From contig JAGTJL010000001.1 in NCBI GenBank assembly GCA_020746875.1, positions 4,030,001-4,094,000 of the forward strand: a stretch of DNA of 64,000 nucleotides, read 5' to 3'. This document shows, in pieces, positions 13,346 to 24,733 of the stretch. Source of the DNA: Rhexocercosporidium sp. MPI-PUGE-AT-0058 (Eukaryota; Ascomycota; Leotiomycetes; Helotiales). The notes beneath the pieces are model-generated. The model ran no database searches, had not been told where the DNA came from, and saw only the letters and a list, made by a program, of their open reading frames with translations. The translations under genes were made by a program, and so were the position numbers. Positions within the stretch are counted from its first letter, which is position 1. Every line of letters begins with the position of its first letter.

Positions 13346-15482
13346 CGGCGAAGGATATGGGGCTTTATTAATTGATATAACGGGGATCCGCTACTTTGTT
13401 CGTATGGAGAGTCAAGGATCTAATGGTTATCAGGGATATTTGGTTTCTCTATCTGGGAGGGGAAAATACCTCGAGATGGTTTCTGGGTTATACCTTGGTC
13501 CACGGGCTCGACATATTCCATGCGATACCCTCGCATCAAATATTATGATACGATTATCATGGCCGTGCGTGCATACAAATATGCTTTTCTTCTTAATCTC
13601 TTGCATCCGATCGTAACCGTCTTGTCATCATCTGTTAAATCAGTTAGAAGGATCTTCTGGGCCAGCCTTTTGTGTTTGGATGCATGCATGCCGCGCTATT
13701 CGATCAGCAAATCACCCGTTTCATGTTCAGTGACAGCTTCTTCATACATCCCGGATAGCTTCCACTGGCCGGTCTTTATTGAGACTTGTTCAGGTCTTTC
13801 CGGGATGTTAATGGTATATATCACAGCTCTGATAACGTTTTCGATTCAAGACGACTCTGTGGAAAACGTTTTCGAAAAGCCTCTTTCAAAAAGCAAGCCG
13901 AACGAAACTCGCGAGGCTAAGTAAGGATCAACCAACCACATGCAGAGAGCTTTCTTGATAACCTAACACGCGTGATAGCACCAGATGGTACTGTAGAGCT
14001 TCTTGACCCGCATTATGACCATACAATCCATTCGCGCATCAACGAATCTTGCTTGAAATCTCCCTGAAGATCTCCCTCGCCCGCTTCATAGAGTACTCAA
14101 TACAAACCGTCCCAAGCCCATGATTCTGGGAACCAACGATACATTGCTTATCCGCGCGATTGCCAAGCCTCAACAACAGCAGAAGTTTAAGTAAGTATCT
14201 GCTATTGCTATCGTGATATTGCGACGTCCGTTGTATTTCATTTTTCTTGTGCGGTTTCGGTGTCGAGGAATAGAGTTTACAGAATCGGCTACATTGACCG
14301 TATTCAGAAACATGTACTCTGCAGTATTCGGCGAGGCGGCGAATACCGGGTTCTAGCATTACACTTTTAGTATAAGGTCTAATGTGGCTTGGGGCAAGTG
14401 TCGTGTACAAACTTTGTTTAGACGACAAGCGCTGGGGGTAGATGTCTCTGGTGGAGTTCAGAGTCTATTCCGTAGTTCATGCCATATTGGTGGGACACAG
14501 TCGTTGTTTGGGTCTGTGATTGGGTCTGTGGGTAATGGTATGGAACCAGATCGACTAAGATGCTCTCGCATGATCTTGCATTATAGCTAAACTTTAAGGG
14601 TTAGGGTCTAACTCTAAATCTCCGTACGCCAGTGTAGCGGAAAGTATGATGTTGGTACCCCGGCAGTGAGAAGAACGTGTGGTGGGGTGATTTTAGATTC
14701 TGGTTAAGACATTAGAAATTTGATTCTGTGGGCTCGGGTTTGGTTTATATTACAAGAAAAGTTGTATCTGTGTTCGCTTTGACCCCAAGGAGAGAAGAAC
14801 TTGTGCTTCGGTAAAGCCAGCGATAGTAATCTAACGGAGAGCAGCTACTACAATGTTCGGAATAAAAATTATTTCCACTCGGCTTTATCGTATCCCTCTG
14901 TCAGTCGCCAAGAATCCGTGCTTTTCTGCTTCAATCTGAAGATTTCACGATGCTTCATCCTCACCAGACATATACGCTGAGGTCTATGTATGGTAGAGTA
15001 CATGGAGTATCTCATCTATGTAAGTACCTAGGATCAAACTGAATATCATGAATATCTAAATTAAGAGAGTTTGTGATAGGAAAACGGACGGTCGTAAAAA
15101 GAAAACTTGAGACTGAGGGGAGCCACAACCCATGTTCGCACTCGCTTAATTTCCCCTATCACTGCGGAAGATGCAGATGCTTACAACTCTCTTTAGGAAC
15201 ACATCCCATAGCCTTTTATCAGTCATAATGAATAGACCTAGTCCAACGAAGCTGATAGTATAGCTTTCATGGCTAGCAAAGTCTCAAATCACGGAGTGAA
15301 AAGCCAGAACGCGATGCAAGGGAAAGTAGGAGGAAAGTAAACAAAGGCCATACATAAAATTTCTAGAAAAGCGACTTGAAGTATGCGATTACTTGGGAAG
15401 AATATCCAAACTAAGATTAGGCATCGTCAATTTCATTATTCCCGCTGTAGATCCGCCCAACTTAATCCACCGCACAATCTTT
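13346..15482. other. gene-poor intergenic stretch
   Basis: About 2.1 kb between a plus-strand and a minus-strand gene end. The open frames at 13520-13924 and 14039-14428 lack domains and plausible splice partners. One short TTAGGG-like stretch near 14600 is too short to mean a telomere repeat. No gene supported. Confidence 0.5.
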
Positions 15483-16324
15483 TCAAAGCACCAACAAAGC
15501 CCCAGCAGCAAGCGCCAACCCCTTCAATCCACCAAGCACAACCTGCCCAGCAGCACCTGTGAACTGAACACCAGCCGCAGAAGTAGTCTTTGAGACAGTT
15601 GCGTTCGAAAGGATGGTTGCTTCGTATGTTGTATGCACAGTCGGGGAAGTTGTGTAGTGGGACGAGGAACTGCAGCTCGTGGTTGTGTAGGAATGTGGCG
15701 CTGTGTAGGTGTGTTTGTATGAATTGTGACTGGAGCTGTAGCTGTAGCTTGGGGTGTAGCTTGGTGTCGGCTTGGCAGAGACGGAGGTTGGTGTGTATGA
15801 AGGGATGGAAGATGGTGCAGCGGTGGCGACCTGAGAGACAAGAACGTCGGTGAGACTGTATGCCGCTGCGCAGCTTACGAGATCCATGCCCTGTTATCAT
15901 TAGGTCAGTTATTTTTCGGAATGAGATCAAAGTTCTTACATCTGGACAACACCAGGTATCTCCACTGGTGTCACTTGTGCAGAAATAGCCAGCTTCGCAA
16001 GAATCTGATATGTGGATTAGCGTTGGTATCTTGAAGAGAAGTGCTCAGTTGCATACTTCCAGTCCCGTCTGGGCAGCATGACTCCTTGATAGTTGGATCG
16101 TAGCAGTGAAGTGCATCATCTGATGAGGCACATTGGATGTAGGTAGCTCCACATGAGGAAGCACAGTCGGAGCCAGGACCACAATATGTTTGGGTTGGTG
16201 AGTACCCAGCGTCTTGGCGTCTGCCGAGTCCATGGCTGGGATTCTTGGAGATAGAGCCGAGTTTGTAAGGAGCAGGCTCAGCTGTAACAAGTGCAGCTCC
16301 CAGGAGGATGATCGCGGCGAGCAT
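15483..16324 (-). CDS. cysteine-rich secreted protein with GPI-anchor signal
   Basis: Three exons (16057-16324, 15940-16004, 15483-15890; introns 52 and 49 bp) give 246 residues in frame. A signal peptide covers residues 1 to about 16. The next ~130 residues carry many cysteines in two small modules (YCGPGSDCASSCGATYIQC; SCEAGYFCTSDTSGDTWCCP), ending in GMDLVSC. A Ser/Thr/Tyr/Pro-rich stalk follows, then a hydrophobic C-terminus (GLKGLALAAGALLVL) after small residues, as expected for a GPI-attachment signal. It is therefore probably a heavily O-glycosylated wall or plasma-membrane protein. This architecture is common among uncharacterised surface proteins of filamentous ascomycetes; no enzymatic motif is visible. 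It differs from CFEM proteins, whose eight-cysteine spacing I do not see. Confidence 0.88.
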
Positions 16325-17279
16325 GCTGAAGGGTAAGCGTGTGTGGGTGTTTTGCTTAGTGTGAGATGAGAAGCGAGTGTGTAAACGAAAGTGACTTGTA
16401 AGTTCGAAAATGTTGGGAGATGGGAGGAGGAAGCAAAAGATGAAATGGACTTTGGATACTTATAACCAACATTTTAGCAGGTAAAATCAATCGACAACAA
16501 CATCAGTAGGGCATTGCTGAATGCGGGGAGCCGTTGACCTTGGATCTTAGAGGTGGAAAGCCAGTATCTAGTGGAGGCGAAGCAGAAACCTCGTGTCCAG
16601 TTGCTTTTGTTGTTGGTGCGGCTGATGAAGCCAGCCATGACAAGGCTCCAACGTATAACTCCGTCAAGAGGTATGTTGGCATAGCTAGGACAAGGCTATC
16701 GTCTTGAACGCGCAACTCCAAAATTCCTACAGTTGCAGAAGGATATGACGTCTGCTTCATTCATTCATTTGACTCAGCAAGAAGCTGTTCTGTATCATGA
16801 AGTCCCTATAATTTAGTCGTCCTAACAGCACAGACAACTGAAGCAAGAAAATATTTTGCATTCAAGTCGCTCAAGCGAAGGCTATACCCGTTGACCGGGA
16901 GAGAAAACCAAAGAATGAGATCAAAGTCTTGGCCTATTGGTTTAAATAGGCAACGAGAATATAAATAGAAGGAGGATCTCAGCCCTGTGGGAAATGAACA
17001 TTGAAAATTAAGTCTCCGCGTCTTGATTTGTCGCGTGCGTTTGCGGCAAGGCTGAATACAACGCCTCATGCAAGCCGCCGGACTCCGCAGGAATATGGAC
17101 CAATCAGCCTAGACTATGCATTCAACCGTTTCTGGACATGGGAAGTAAGGAGAATTTATCGGGCCACCACCCCCAAGAATAACTAGACTCCAGATGTTCT
17201 TGAGATGTGACGTGAGTCAGATCTCTCTAGGTACCAGACGCAGGTATCAGCCATCTTCAGCCTCACCAACCAAGAAACA
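16325..17279. other. intergenic, divergent promoters
   Basis: Lies between the start of the GPI protein (minus) and the start of the NmrA-like gene (plus), so it should hold both promoters. No open frame here carries a recognisable domain. Confidence 0.5.
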
Positions 17280-18256
17280 ATGTCTAGCACTTTCCTCGTC
17301 ACTGGAGCGACAGGCAAGCAAGGCGGCGCTGTCATCGACGCTCTTCTGGCAGCTTCCCAGGATGCCACGATCATCGCTCTTACCCGCAACGCCCAATCTC
17401 AATCTGCAAAGTCACTCATCCTCAAGGCACCCGAGCAAATCAAACTGCTCGAAGGAAATCTGAAGGATTGTCCAGCAATATTTGCCAAGGCGGGTTGTGC
17501 CATCAGCGGAGTCTTCTGCGTGTCGAATCCTGAAATTGGCTTTCGTGCAGATAGTGAGGCGGAGGAAACCCAAGGAAAAGCGTTGGTCGAGGGGGCCCTT
17601 GCGAACAACGTGCAGCACTTTGTCTACACGTCTGTAGATCGTCATGGCTCGGACTCGGATTCAAACGCTACGGATATTCCTCATTTCATCAGCAAAACCA
17701 ATATTGAGAAGCACCTGATCGGAAAGTCCAAGGGATCTCAGATGTCTTGGACGATCTTACGTCCAACAGCCTTCATGGATAATATAACTCTAGGCTTTGC
17801 TGGGAAGATCTTTCCGACAGCCTGGAAAGTTGGTCTCTCTCCAACTACAAAACTTCAACTCGTGTCTACGAGGGATATTGGCCATTTTGGCGCTCAAGCG
17901 TTGCTCAATCCGAAGGACTTTGGTGGTCGTACAATCAGCTTGGCAGGTGATAAGTTGACATTTGATGAAGCAAACGCCGTGTTTCTCAAGACTGTTGGCC
18001 GTGAGGTCCCACAAACGTATGGCTTTATTGCTCGGTTCTTGTTGTGGGCGATCAAAGATTTGAACTTGATGTTCAAGTTTTTCGAGGATGTTGGGTATGA
18101 TGCTGACATTCCTGCGTTGAGACGAGAGCACCATAGCCTTCTTAGTTTCGAAGACTGGCTGAAGACAAGCCATTTTGCAGTCAAAGGTAAGCTCGTCTTG
18201 TTGCCGTCCTTAGAAATCCGAGTGACTCGTTAACTGATGCCCTGATAGACTCATGA
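17280..18256 (+). CDS. NmrA-like NAD(P)-binding protein
   Basis: Exons 17280-18186 and 18249-18256 give 304 residues. The last exon adds only the final two residues and the stop after a 62-bp intron; reading through instead gives a slightly longer tail. The N-terminus has the dinucleotide-binding glycine motif FLVTGATGKQGG (residues 5-16) of the atypical short-chain dehydrogenase/NmrA group. The rest fits an NmrA fold: YTSVDRHG, the KTNIEKHL helix, and WTILRPTAFMDN. Members either sense the NAD(P) redox state as regulators or reduce small quinone-like substrates; the sequence does not tell which. It sits 0.8 kb from a secreted FAD oxidase on the same strand, a common pairing in fungal accessory regions, but shared function is only a guess. 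Confidence 0.9.
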
Positions 18257-19042
18257 GCGTTCTGGACATCTCCCAACCTTGATTTCTGTGCCTCGGTATT
18301 TCATTTTCAACTTCGATCCGCGAGTAGTTCCTCGGTTGTGTTACGACGTACTTAATGCTGAGTTCGGTTTCGTTTCACGAGGCATGTACATCGTCTTGGA
18401 AAGGTAGCTCACCCTAATATCGTCATGTTCCTGGTCATTATTGGATGTCTCCGTAGTTGCCCCTTGTCAATAATATCAAATTGATAGTCCTAGAATGGCT
18501 TGATTACTCTCGTAGCGACCTGTTTTTAGATGGTTCCCAGAAGCGAGCCTCAAACGGAGATGTATATGAAGATGTCTGGCTCAGCCAAGTGGACCTGTAT
18601 GACGAGGGCTGATCATGAACGCATTTGTGTCAAAACGATCCGCATCAGCTTCCTGGAAATCGCATTCCAAACTTCATCTAGCAGGCTAGGCATGTGGTTG
18701 GTCCGTGGGGAGGCAATGATGCAAGTCTACACTGAATGCGTCGCACAATCGAGGCGTCTTTTAGGTAGCAGATCGATCATTCGAGGAGATTTTTTCGGTC
18801 TTAAAATCGACCTTCCTCGAGCCTTCAGGGATCATAAGACCCGTGTCTCGAGCGAGAGGGCTGGCCCATTAAATGTCGCTCCTTCCGCATTTGACTTGTG
18901 TTATGAACCTTCACTGGAACGTATATTTGCTACCCAGTCGTTCAACAGACGAGTTTTATATTGAAATATTCCCAAAAATCCGATGGCCATGATCAATCCT
19001 CAATTACGCTCGAGTATCTTCTAGATTCGCCAAAGATCAAAG
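18257..19042. other. intergenic, promoter of the FAD oxidase gene
   Basis: No convincing coding sequence. The frame at 18530-18964 is open but has no domain or homology that I recognise. Confidence 0.5.
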
Positions 19043-20879
19043 ATGCATGAAATTACGAATTTGTTGGCAATTTCCTGCCTCCTTCTATGCACTCTCCCCG
19101 TCACAGCTCTTCCCACTGCTCGAGCTATGAAATGCTGCGCCGAAATTGCCTCAAAAACTCGTGTCACCATCCAAAGCTGGCCAGCAGCACAGTTTACTTC
19201 CGACTACTCATATGCAAAATCGCATTACTGGTCGAATGCGAATGCAGATGGAACCCCTGCCTGCGTGGTACTCCCAACAAGTGCCCAAGAGGTTTCTGCA
19301 GTCATCCAGGTTCTCTTGAAGTACCCGGATGTTGGTTTTGCTACTAAGAGCGGCGGCCATAATGCAAACGTTGGATTTGCAAGTACGGACGGAGGCGTGC
19401 TGATCTCGATGTCCCAGTCGACTTCCACAACATTGTCGCCAGACCGGAAAGAGGCATATCTCAGTCCAGGATCAAGATGGATGGATGCTGTTGGGGCACT
19501 GGAACCGTATAATCTCACAGTTGTTGGGGGACGTGTCGGGGATGTTGGTGTCGGAGGCCTCCTTGTTGGATGTGGGTTGAGCTTCTTGAGTGCGCAATAT
19601 GGTCTGCCTTGCGATAACAGTAAGTTGCTATCCCCCAAGCCTAGTGGCCAATATCGACTGAGTACGTCTTAGTAAACAGTTATGAAGTCGTTCTCTCGAA
19701 TTCGACAATCGTCAATGCGAATGCTGAGGAGAACCCCGACTTATTCTGGGCCATGAAGGGTGGCGGGAACCAGTTTGGTAAGACAAAATTCCAGTGACTT
19801 ATCTGAATGCTCACGGAATTCCTAACGAGCATCCAGGAATCGTAACAAAGTTCACCGTGAACACGTATCCAATTGGACTGGTAAATATCAGCCATCCTGG
19901 CATCGATGGGAAACTGACTAGCCTAGGTCTGGGGTGGGGTTCGAACTTATACAAGAGCTGTTGCCCCTCAGATATTGGCTGCCACGCAAGACTTCACAGA
20001 GAATTTCCCCGATCCTGGCGCTGCAATCATTGTAACCTTTCAAATACTTATCAATAGCCTCGACCAGTTCTTCGCTATCTTCTTCTTCTACAACGGCCCG
20101 GGTCTTCCGCCTAGTGTCTTTGACAATTTCAATGCCATCCCGTCTACGAGTGATACTGTCAAGACACAATCATATAGCTCTTTGGTTTGTGATACAGCTC
20201 TATGAGATGACCTGGTTCGCTAATTCTCTCTTGAGCTCATCGCCAATGCGAAATTTGGAAGCATATACGGCCTTCGATACGTTCTCCGAGTAAGCAAGCC
20301 AATATTCAACCTTGGACAATCGTACTTATTCGATAGGGCGCTACGATTCCTAATCTCCCAGCACCCATGGGAGTTGACCTCGTGAACGCAAACTTCAACA
20401 ACTTCGTCTCATACGCAACAAGTCGAGGTCTCACTGGCCTTCTCCAGCCAGGCTTCATCTTCAACTTCATCTACCAACCTGTCCCAGCCGTCATTCCCGC
20501 CGCATCAGCACGTGTCAACCCCTTTGGAAACGTTCTCGGCCTCTCTCCAGACAACGGCGACCACATGTGGATGGCCGTGACTGTCTCCTGGTTGACAAAA
20601 CTCGGCGATGCAGACGCCTACCGAAGCGCTACAGAGATCATGAATAACATGGTGACATACACGAGACAGACGTATGCGGGACTTCAGGGGTCGAATTTTA
20701 TAGCGGGCGGTGCTAATGACGGATATCAGCCGCCGATCTTTATGAATGATGCGATGACTGACCAGAAGGTTTTGCAGGGCTATGGGAATGAGACGTTTGC
20801 GAGATTGAGGAGCGTGCAGAAGGCGTATGACCCGATTGGATTTTTTCCGTCGAGGACAGGTGGGTTTAAACTTATTTGA
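19043..20879 (+). CDS. secreted FAD-linked (BBE/VAO-type) oxidase
   Basis: Six exons (19043-19619, 19673-19777, 19837-19880, 19927-20184, 20236-20289, 20337-20879; introns 46-59 bp) join in frame to 526 residues. Signal peptide about 1-22. The FAD_binding_4 domain has the PP-loop TKSGGHN with His106, the usual covalent FAD attachment residue. GVGGLLVGCG and AQYGLPCDN follow, then ENPDLFWAMKGGGNQFG. The C-terminus has the BBE-type ending (FARLRSVQKAYDP, then GGFKL). The Cys of the bicovalent CGxxxxGG type is not evident in its usual place, so single covalent attachment is likely. Substrate is unknown; relatives oxidise oligosaccharides, alkaloids or polyketide intermediates. The 51-bp fourth intron, with a weaker GTTTGT donor, is needed to avoid an in-frame stop, and the join gives a good continuation. 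Confidence 0.9.
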
Positions 20880-21211
20880 TTTGGATTGGGGTATGGTGGT
20901 TGCGGCTTGCATTTTGTGTTGTAATGTATGAATTTGCTTCTTGAATTTGCATCTGGATTAGCTTAGCTGTTAGTAACGACAACAAGAAAGTGCATGGTGA
21001 AGAGGCCCTGAAATATTTGATTGATTATTTTGCTTCCGTATTTAGATGTGGCATCTACCTTACAATAACCCACTATCCACCGCATGCCATGTACCAACTC
21101 CGATGCTATGCTTTTGAAAATGTCGAGCGTCATGCCTCCATATACAAACGAGCTGCTGCAAACCCCCCCCCGTCTTGCGTTGCGTTGCGCTGCTCGGGCG
21201 AGTTATTATAC
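20880..21211. other. short convergent intergenic gap
   Basis: 332 bp between the oxidase stop and the PCF11 stop on the other strand; it should contain both 3' UTRs and terminators. A run of C occurs near 21163. No gene. Confidence 0.5.
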
Positions 21212-23698
21212 TCAAACACCAGGCTCAGACTTGATCTTCGCCCTAAATGCCATTTGGTCGTCCTGAAAGTCCGTCAGTCGATGTCTTGCATACTTGTATG
21301 TCAAGAGTGGACGGAACTTACCTCTGCTTTCCGCTTCCCCAAAACAGGCTCAGGAGTTCCTCGCTTGATCTGTGTCGTGACATCCTTCGCAGCTTCTGCA
21401 TAGCAACTTGCATGGTAGATCCTACCGCCGACATTCTTCGCATCCATCCACACGAACTCCTGTGCCTCATCGAGCCACTTCATCTCGAACTTCTCTTGAC
21501 AGATGGGGCAGATGCTGTTCGCGAGAGCGGGGTCATCGGGAACGGGCAGGTACTGTAGCTTGGTGCTGGCTGCAGCGGCGGCAGTGTTCTGGGATGGTTC
21601 TGAAGAGATGGTCCCGGATTCGCCTTCGACTTCACGAGATTTGATCCAATCCTAGTTGGCTGTAAGAAGGAGTTCGCCAAAAAGGGGTCTGAGAGTGACT
21701 TACAAGTTCGTCAACGTACCAGCTGCGGTGTTGACCTCTTGCTTCGGCTTCGTCCATACGCTGTCGGACGTGGAAATGCCAGTCCATGTGAGCGGCCTTC
21801 TTCTTCTTGCTCTCGGGGTCGGACTGGAAGCGTCTACCGCACTGTGTACATGGTGTGCCTAGACCTTCATAAAGGCTGGAGATGAGATGCGGTCGGGGAC
21901 TAGATGTGTCAGTGCGAGAATCCAGCAAGAATAGTGATCTACATACATTTTCAAGGAGGTAGTCTTCAGAACGACATCATTGGGAATTGCAGCTAAGGGT
22001 GTTCGAGATGCGTTCGGAGGAGTGTTTAAGAAAGGAGGAGGGAAACCAGGAGGGAAACCTGCTGGTGTAGGAGTGAAGGTAGCTGGTGGATTAGGTGTTG
22101 GTGTCGAAGGCAGCATTCCCGCAGCTCGCAACTTGTCGAGTAAGGAAAGAGGCGCGACTGAGGCTCCATTTGAAGGAGGTGGTTGGTAAGTAGGCTGAGG
22201 CTGTGGTTTTGGTGACGACCTAACAGCTGCAGCCTGCACTGGAGGAGTTTGAGAAGTTGCAGCTTGCCTAGCTAATAGTGCTGCAAGCGCACCAGGACCG
22301 AGAATTGAGCTCAGTGTAGGTTGCTGAGCTGGGGCTGGAGCAGCTGCTACGGGAGTATGAATTTGCATCGGAGGAGATTGTATTTTAGGTGCAGGTTGGG
22401 GAGCTCTAGACAGCTGCGCAACTTGGTCTTTTATGAGTGATATTTGATCAGGAGGCAGCTTTTGGCTTTGCAAGATAGTCTGAAGATCAAGCAGCGCTTT
22501 GAGTTTCGTTCCTATACTAGTATCGTGCGGATTTTGAGGCCATTCTGCCCTTGACAATGCAATGAGCTTCTCAATATCATTGTTTAATTGTGCTATTCCA
22601 TCCTCAGCTGAGCTATAACCTTGTGAAGGAGGTTGCTGCTGCTGTTGCCAATATCCCGTATTGGCAGGTGGTGGCTGGGAGTATTGTTGGCTTGGTGGTC
22701 GCTAGACATTGTTAGTCAAAATCAAGCTTGGTAGGGCTTGTTGCTTACTGGAGGGAGGCCATAGGGTTGTTGTCCATTGGGTTGATTGTATGGCTGAGTA
22801 TTCTGCGTAGCGTACGGCTGTCCATTCACAGGTTGGCTATACTGTTGTTGGGCATAGTTTGGTGGGTATCCTGGGGGTTGTTGGCTAGCCATTTGTTGAC
22901 CTGGAGGATAGTTCTGAGCCTGATAACCTGGAGCTTGATAACCCGGAGCCTGGTATCCTGGGGGCTGCTGACCTTGACCTTGATACCCAGGTGCTTGGTA
23001 TGCTTGTGGATTTGGAGGCGTTGGTGTCTCACGATATGGAGCTGGTGAGGGTCTGGTCTGACCTCGACCTACACTCTGACCTCGGGTATGCTCCTGGTGA
23101 GCCTGTAGAAAGGAAGTTCTGGCTTTGATCAAGGCATTTTCGATTGGGCGGGTCACCTCGGGAGAGAAAACCGGCCGGGTGTCCATTGAACCAGGCACAG
23201 GCTCCTTCCAGGTTCTCAACATCTCAACCATCTTCGACCGTGTGTTGTTGTCGACTCGGGCATACGAATCCATAAAGACCGAGAAGAGATCGCGGCCAAA
23301 GAAGAGCGTATATGGCGTGCCGACATTCTTGACGATGGAGTCGAGTACGTAGAAAGCAGGGAGCTTTTTGGGAGGGGCAACCTGATGAAAGTGAGTAAAG
23401 GCACAGCGAATTCAGGCGAGGGGAATTTCCTACCTGCTTGATATGGTTTTTGAGAACCTCTGCAATTGCCAGACTTGAGGCGGTATTCTCTCTTGCAATC
23501 ACTTTTCCCTGTTAGCATTGCAATTGCATTCCGGGAGTAGACTTGGGGGGGGGGGGGGGGGGGTGGGGGCAGGCGCAAGAAGAGGAAGAAATTAAAAGCA
23601 AATTATCACCTACCTGTCAGATTACTGATCTCATAGCGACTATTCAAAGACAAATCATTAAGCGCATGCGCGAAATCATCTGCGACTTCGTCGGACAT
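21212..23698 (-). CDS. PCF11: pre-mRNA cleavage complex subunit Pcf11
   Basis: Part of cleavage factor IA: binds the phosphorylated RNA polymerase II tail and drives 3'-end processing and termination. Seven exons (23614-23698, 23434-23501, 22749-23381, 21947-22701, 21704-21899, 21322-21651, 21212-21262) give 705 residues. Residues 1 to about 135 are the CTD-interaction domain (NLTVIAREN, VLKNHIKQVAPPKKLPAFYV, DSIVKNVGTPY). A Gln/Pro/Tyr-rich linker with repeated GYQAPG units follows, then a helical LKALLDLQTILQSQ region. Near the C-terminus are two zinc-binding modules that flank the Clp1-binding segment: CTQCGRRF...HMDWHFHVR and CPICQEKF...YHASC. The tail ends IKSEPGV, a possible sumoylation site. 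Intron 1 (23502-23613) holds a 19-G run on the plus strand and uses the acceptor AAAAG, because the nearer ACAG would break the frame. Confidence 0.93.
23545..23569 (+). repeat. poly-G tract in PCF11 intron 1
   Basis: Nineteen consecutive G (23545-23563), a T, then five more G on the plus strand, so C-rich in the PCF11 transcript. It lies between the donor and the branch site of the intron. Confidence 0.95.
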
Positions 23699-24384
23699 GG
23701 TGGGAAGGGCGAAAAGGAGATGCAAATAGTTGTGAGATGTCAGAACGAAAGAAAGGCTTCTTTGCCGCCAACCACAACTGGAAACAACTCGTTTCAAGAA
23801 CAGCTAACTATATCCATGCAGAAGGTATTCAGCTTCGAGAAGGAAGAAGAATTGTGTATTGTAAGACTGCTCAACCCTCCCCTTGCCCGCCAACTTTGTT
23901 TGTTAAACTGTCACTGTCTGTCAGCCTTGCCCTATTTGCCCAAATCCCCGCAACCCCAACTGCTGAAGAAGTATGATAGATATCTCGAGCCGGTGGTGAT
24001 GTATCGTGTTCAAAGTGGGTGATTGCGTCCTGACTGAAGCCCAGTTGTTGAGATGTCGAGATGTGGGTTGTTGGAAGACGAAGTCAGTTGTCGCGTTGTA
24101 GAACAAAGAGACCTGGAGGTGGAGCTAGACGGAGATGGAATATTGAATTTGCGGCCGCAGATATAAGGCCAATATTCCAACTCATCACGTGATTTTCTAT
24201 TTCCGAGGAATTGGCCCGCACCTGCCGCCAAGGCGGGTCATTACGCAGGTGGGACGACCTCTCTTTATGGTCGCCTGAAGCCGCCCTCTGTTTGATCTCT
24301 GCCATCGAACCCCTTCTATTCTTCAACATACAAAGCCAGAAAATATCAGATAAAACCCAATTCGTCAAAACAAGCTTTTAAACG
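23699..24384. other. intergenic, divergent promoters
   Basis: Between the PCF11 start (minus) and the I9-type gene start (plus). A NotI-like GCGGCCGC octamer is at about 24151, a CACGTGA element near 24185, and a short inverted CCGCC/GGCGGG pair near 24220-24237. No coding sequence. Confidence 0.5.
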
Positions 24385-24733
24385 ATGAAGTTCACACTCT
24401 TCTCAATCCTTGCGCTTGCCACAGTGGCTCTCGCAGCAACCATGCCTCAAAAATCCGTGATCATCAGTTACGAAGACAATAATACCCCAGACAGCGTCAT
24501 CGAAGAGGCAAAGGCTGCTATCAAAGCAGCTGGCGGCATCATTACACATGAGTACAGGCTCATCAAGTGAGTAATCAGATGACATGGAGATTTGCAACCC
24601 TTTCTAATTTCTTCAAAGGGGATTCGCCTGCAAAGCTCCAGCAAAGGCGCTTGAGATTGTTCAGATTGCTGGCAATGACTGGCGCGCTGTCATCGAGGAA
24701 GATCAGATGGTCTCTATCAACGGTGCACTGTAG
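24385..24733 (+). CDS. secreted peptidase-inhibitor I9 domain protein
   Basis: Exons 24385-24566 and 24619-24733 (52-bp intron with CTAAT branch site) give 98 residues. Residues 1-17 are a typical signal peptide ending ALA. The remainder is one inhibitor I9 / subtilisin-propeptide-like domain: KSVIISYEDN, the helix DSVIEEAKAAIKAAGG, then ITHEYRLIKGF, and DWRAVIEEDQMVSINGAL at the end. Yeast Pbi2, the cytosolic and vacuolar proteinase B inhibitor of this fold, has no signal peptide. The predicted secretion therefore suggests it acts on an extracellular or secretory-pathway subtilase. The single cysteine in FACKAP is unusual for a secreted protein without a partner. No subtilase gene lies nearby. 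Confidence 0.88.

Noticed and set aside
14590..14620. TTAGGG-like sequence suggesting an internal telomere repeat
   Set aside because: Only about one and a half units; far too short.
18530..18964. 144-codon plus frame between the NmrA-like and oxidase genes
   Set aside because: No recognisable motif, no signal peptide, poor start context; probably chance.
20161..20235. Apparent frameshift in the FAD oxidase after SYSSL
   Set aside because: A 51-bp GT-AG intron (20185-20235) with a GCTAAT branch site removes the stop and restores a good frame.
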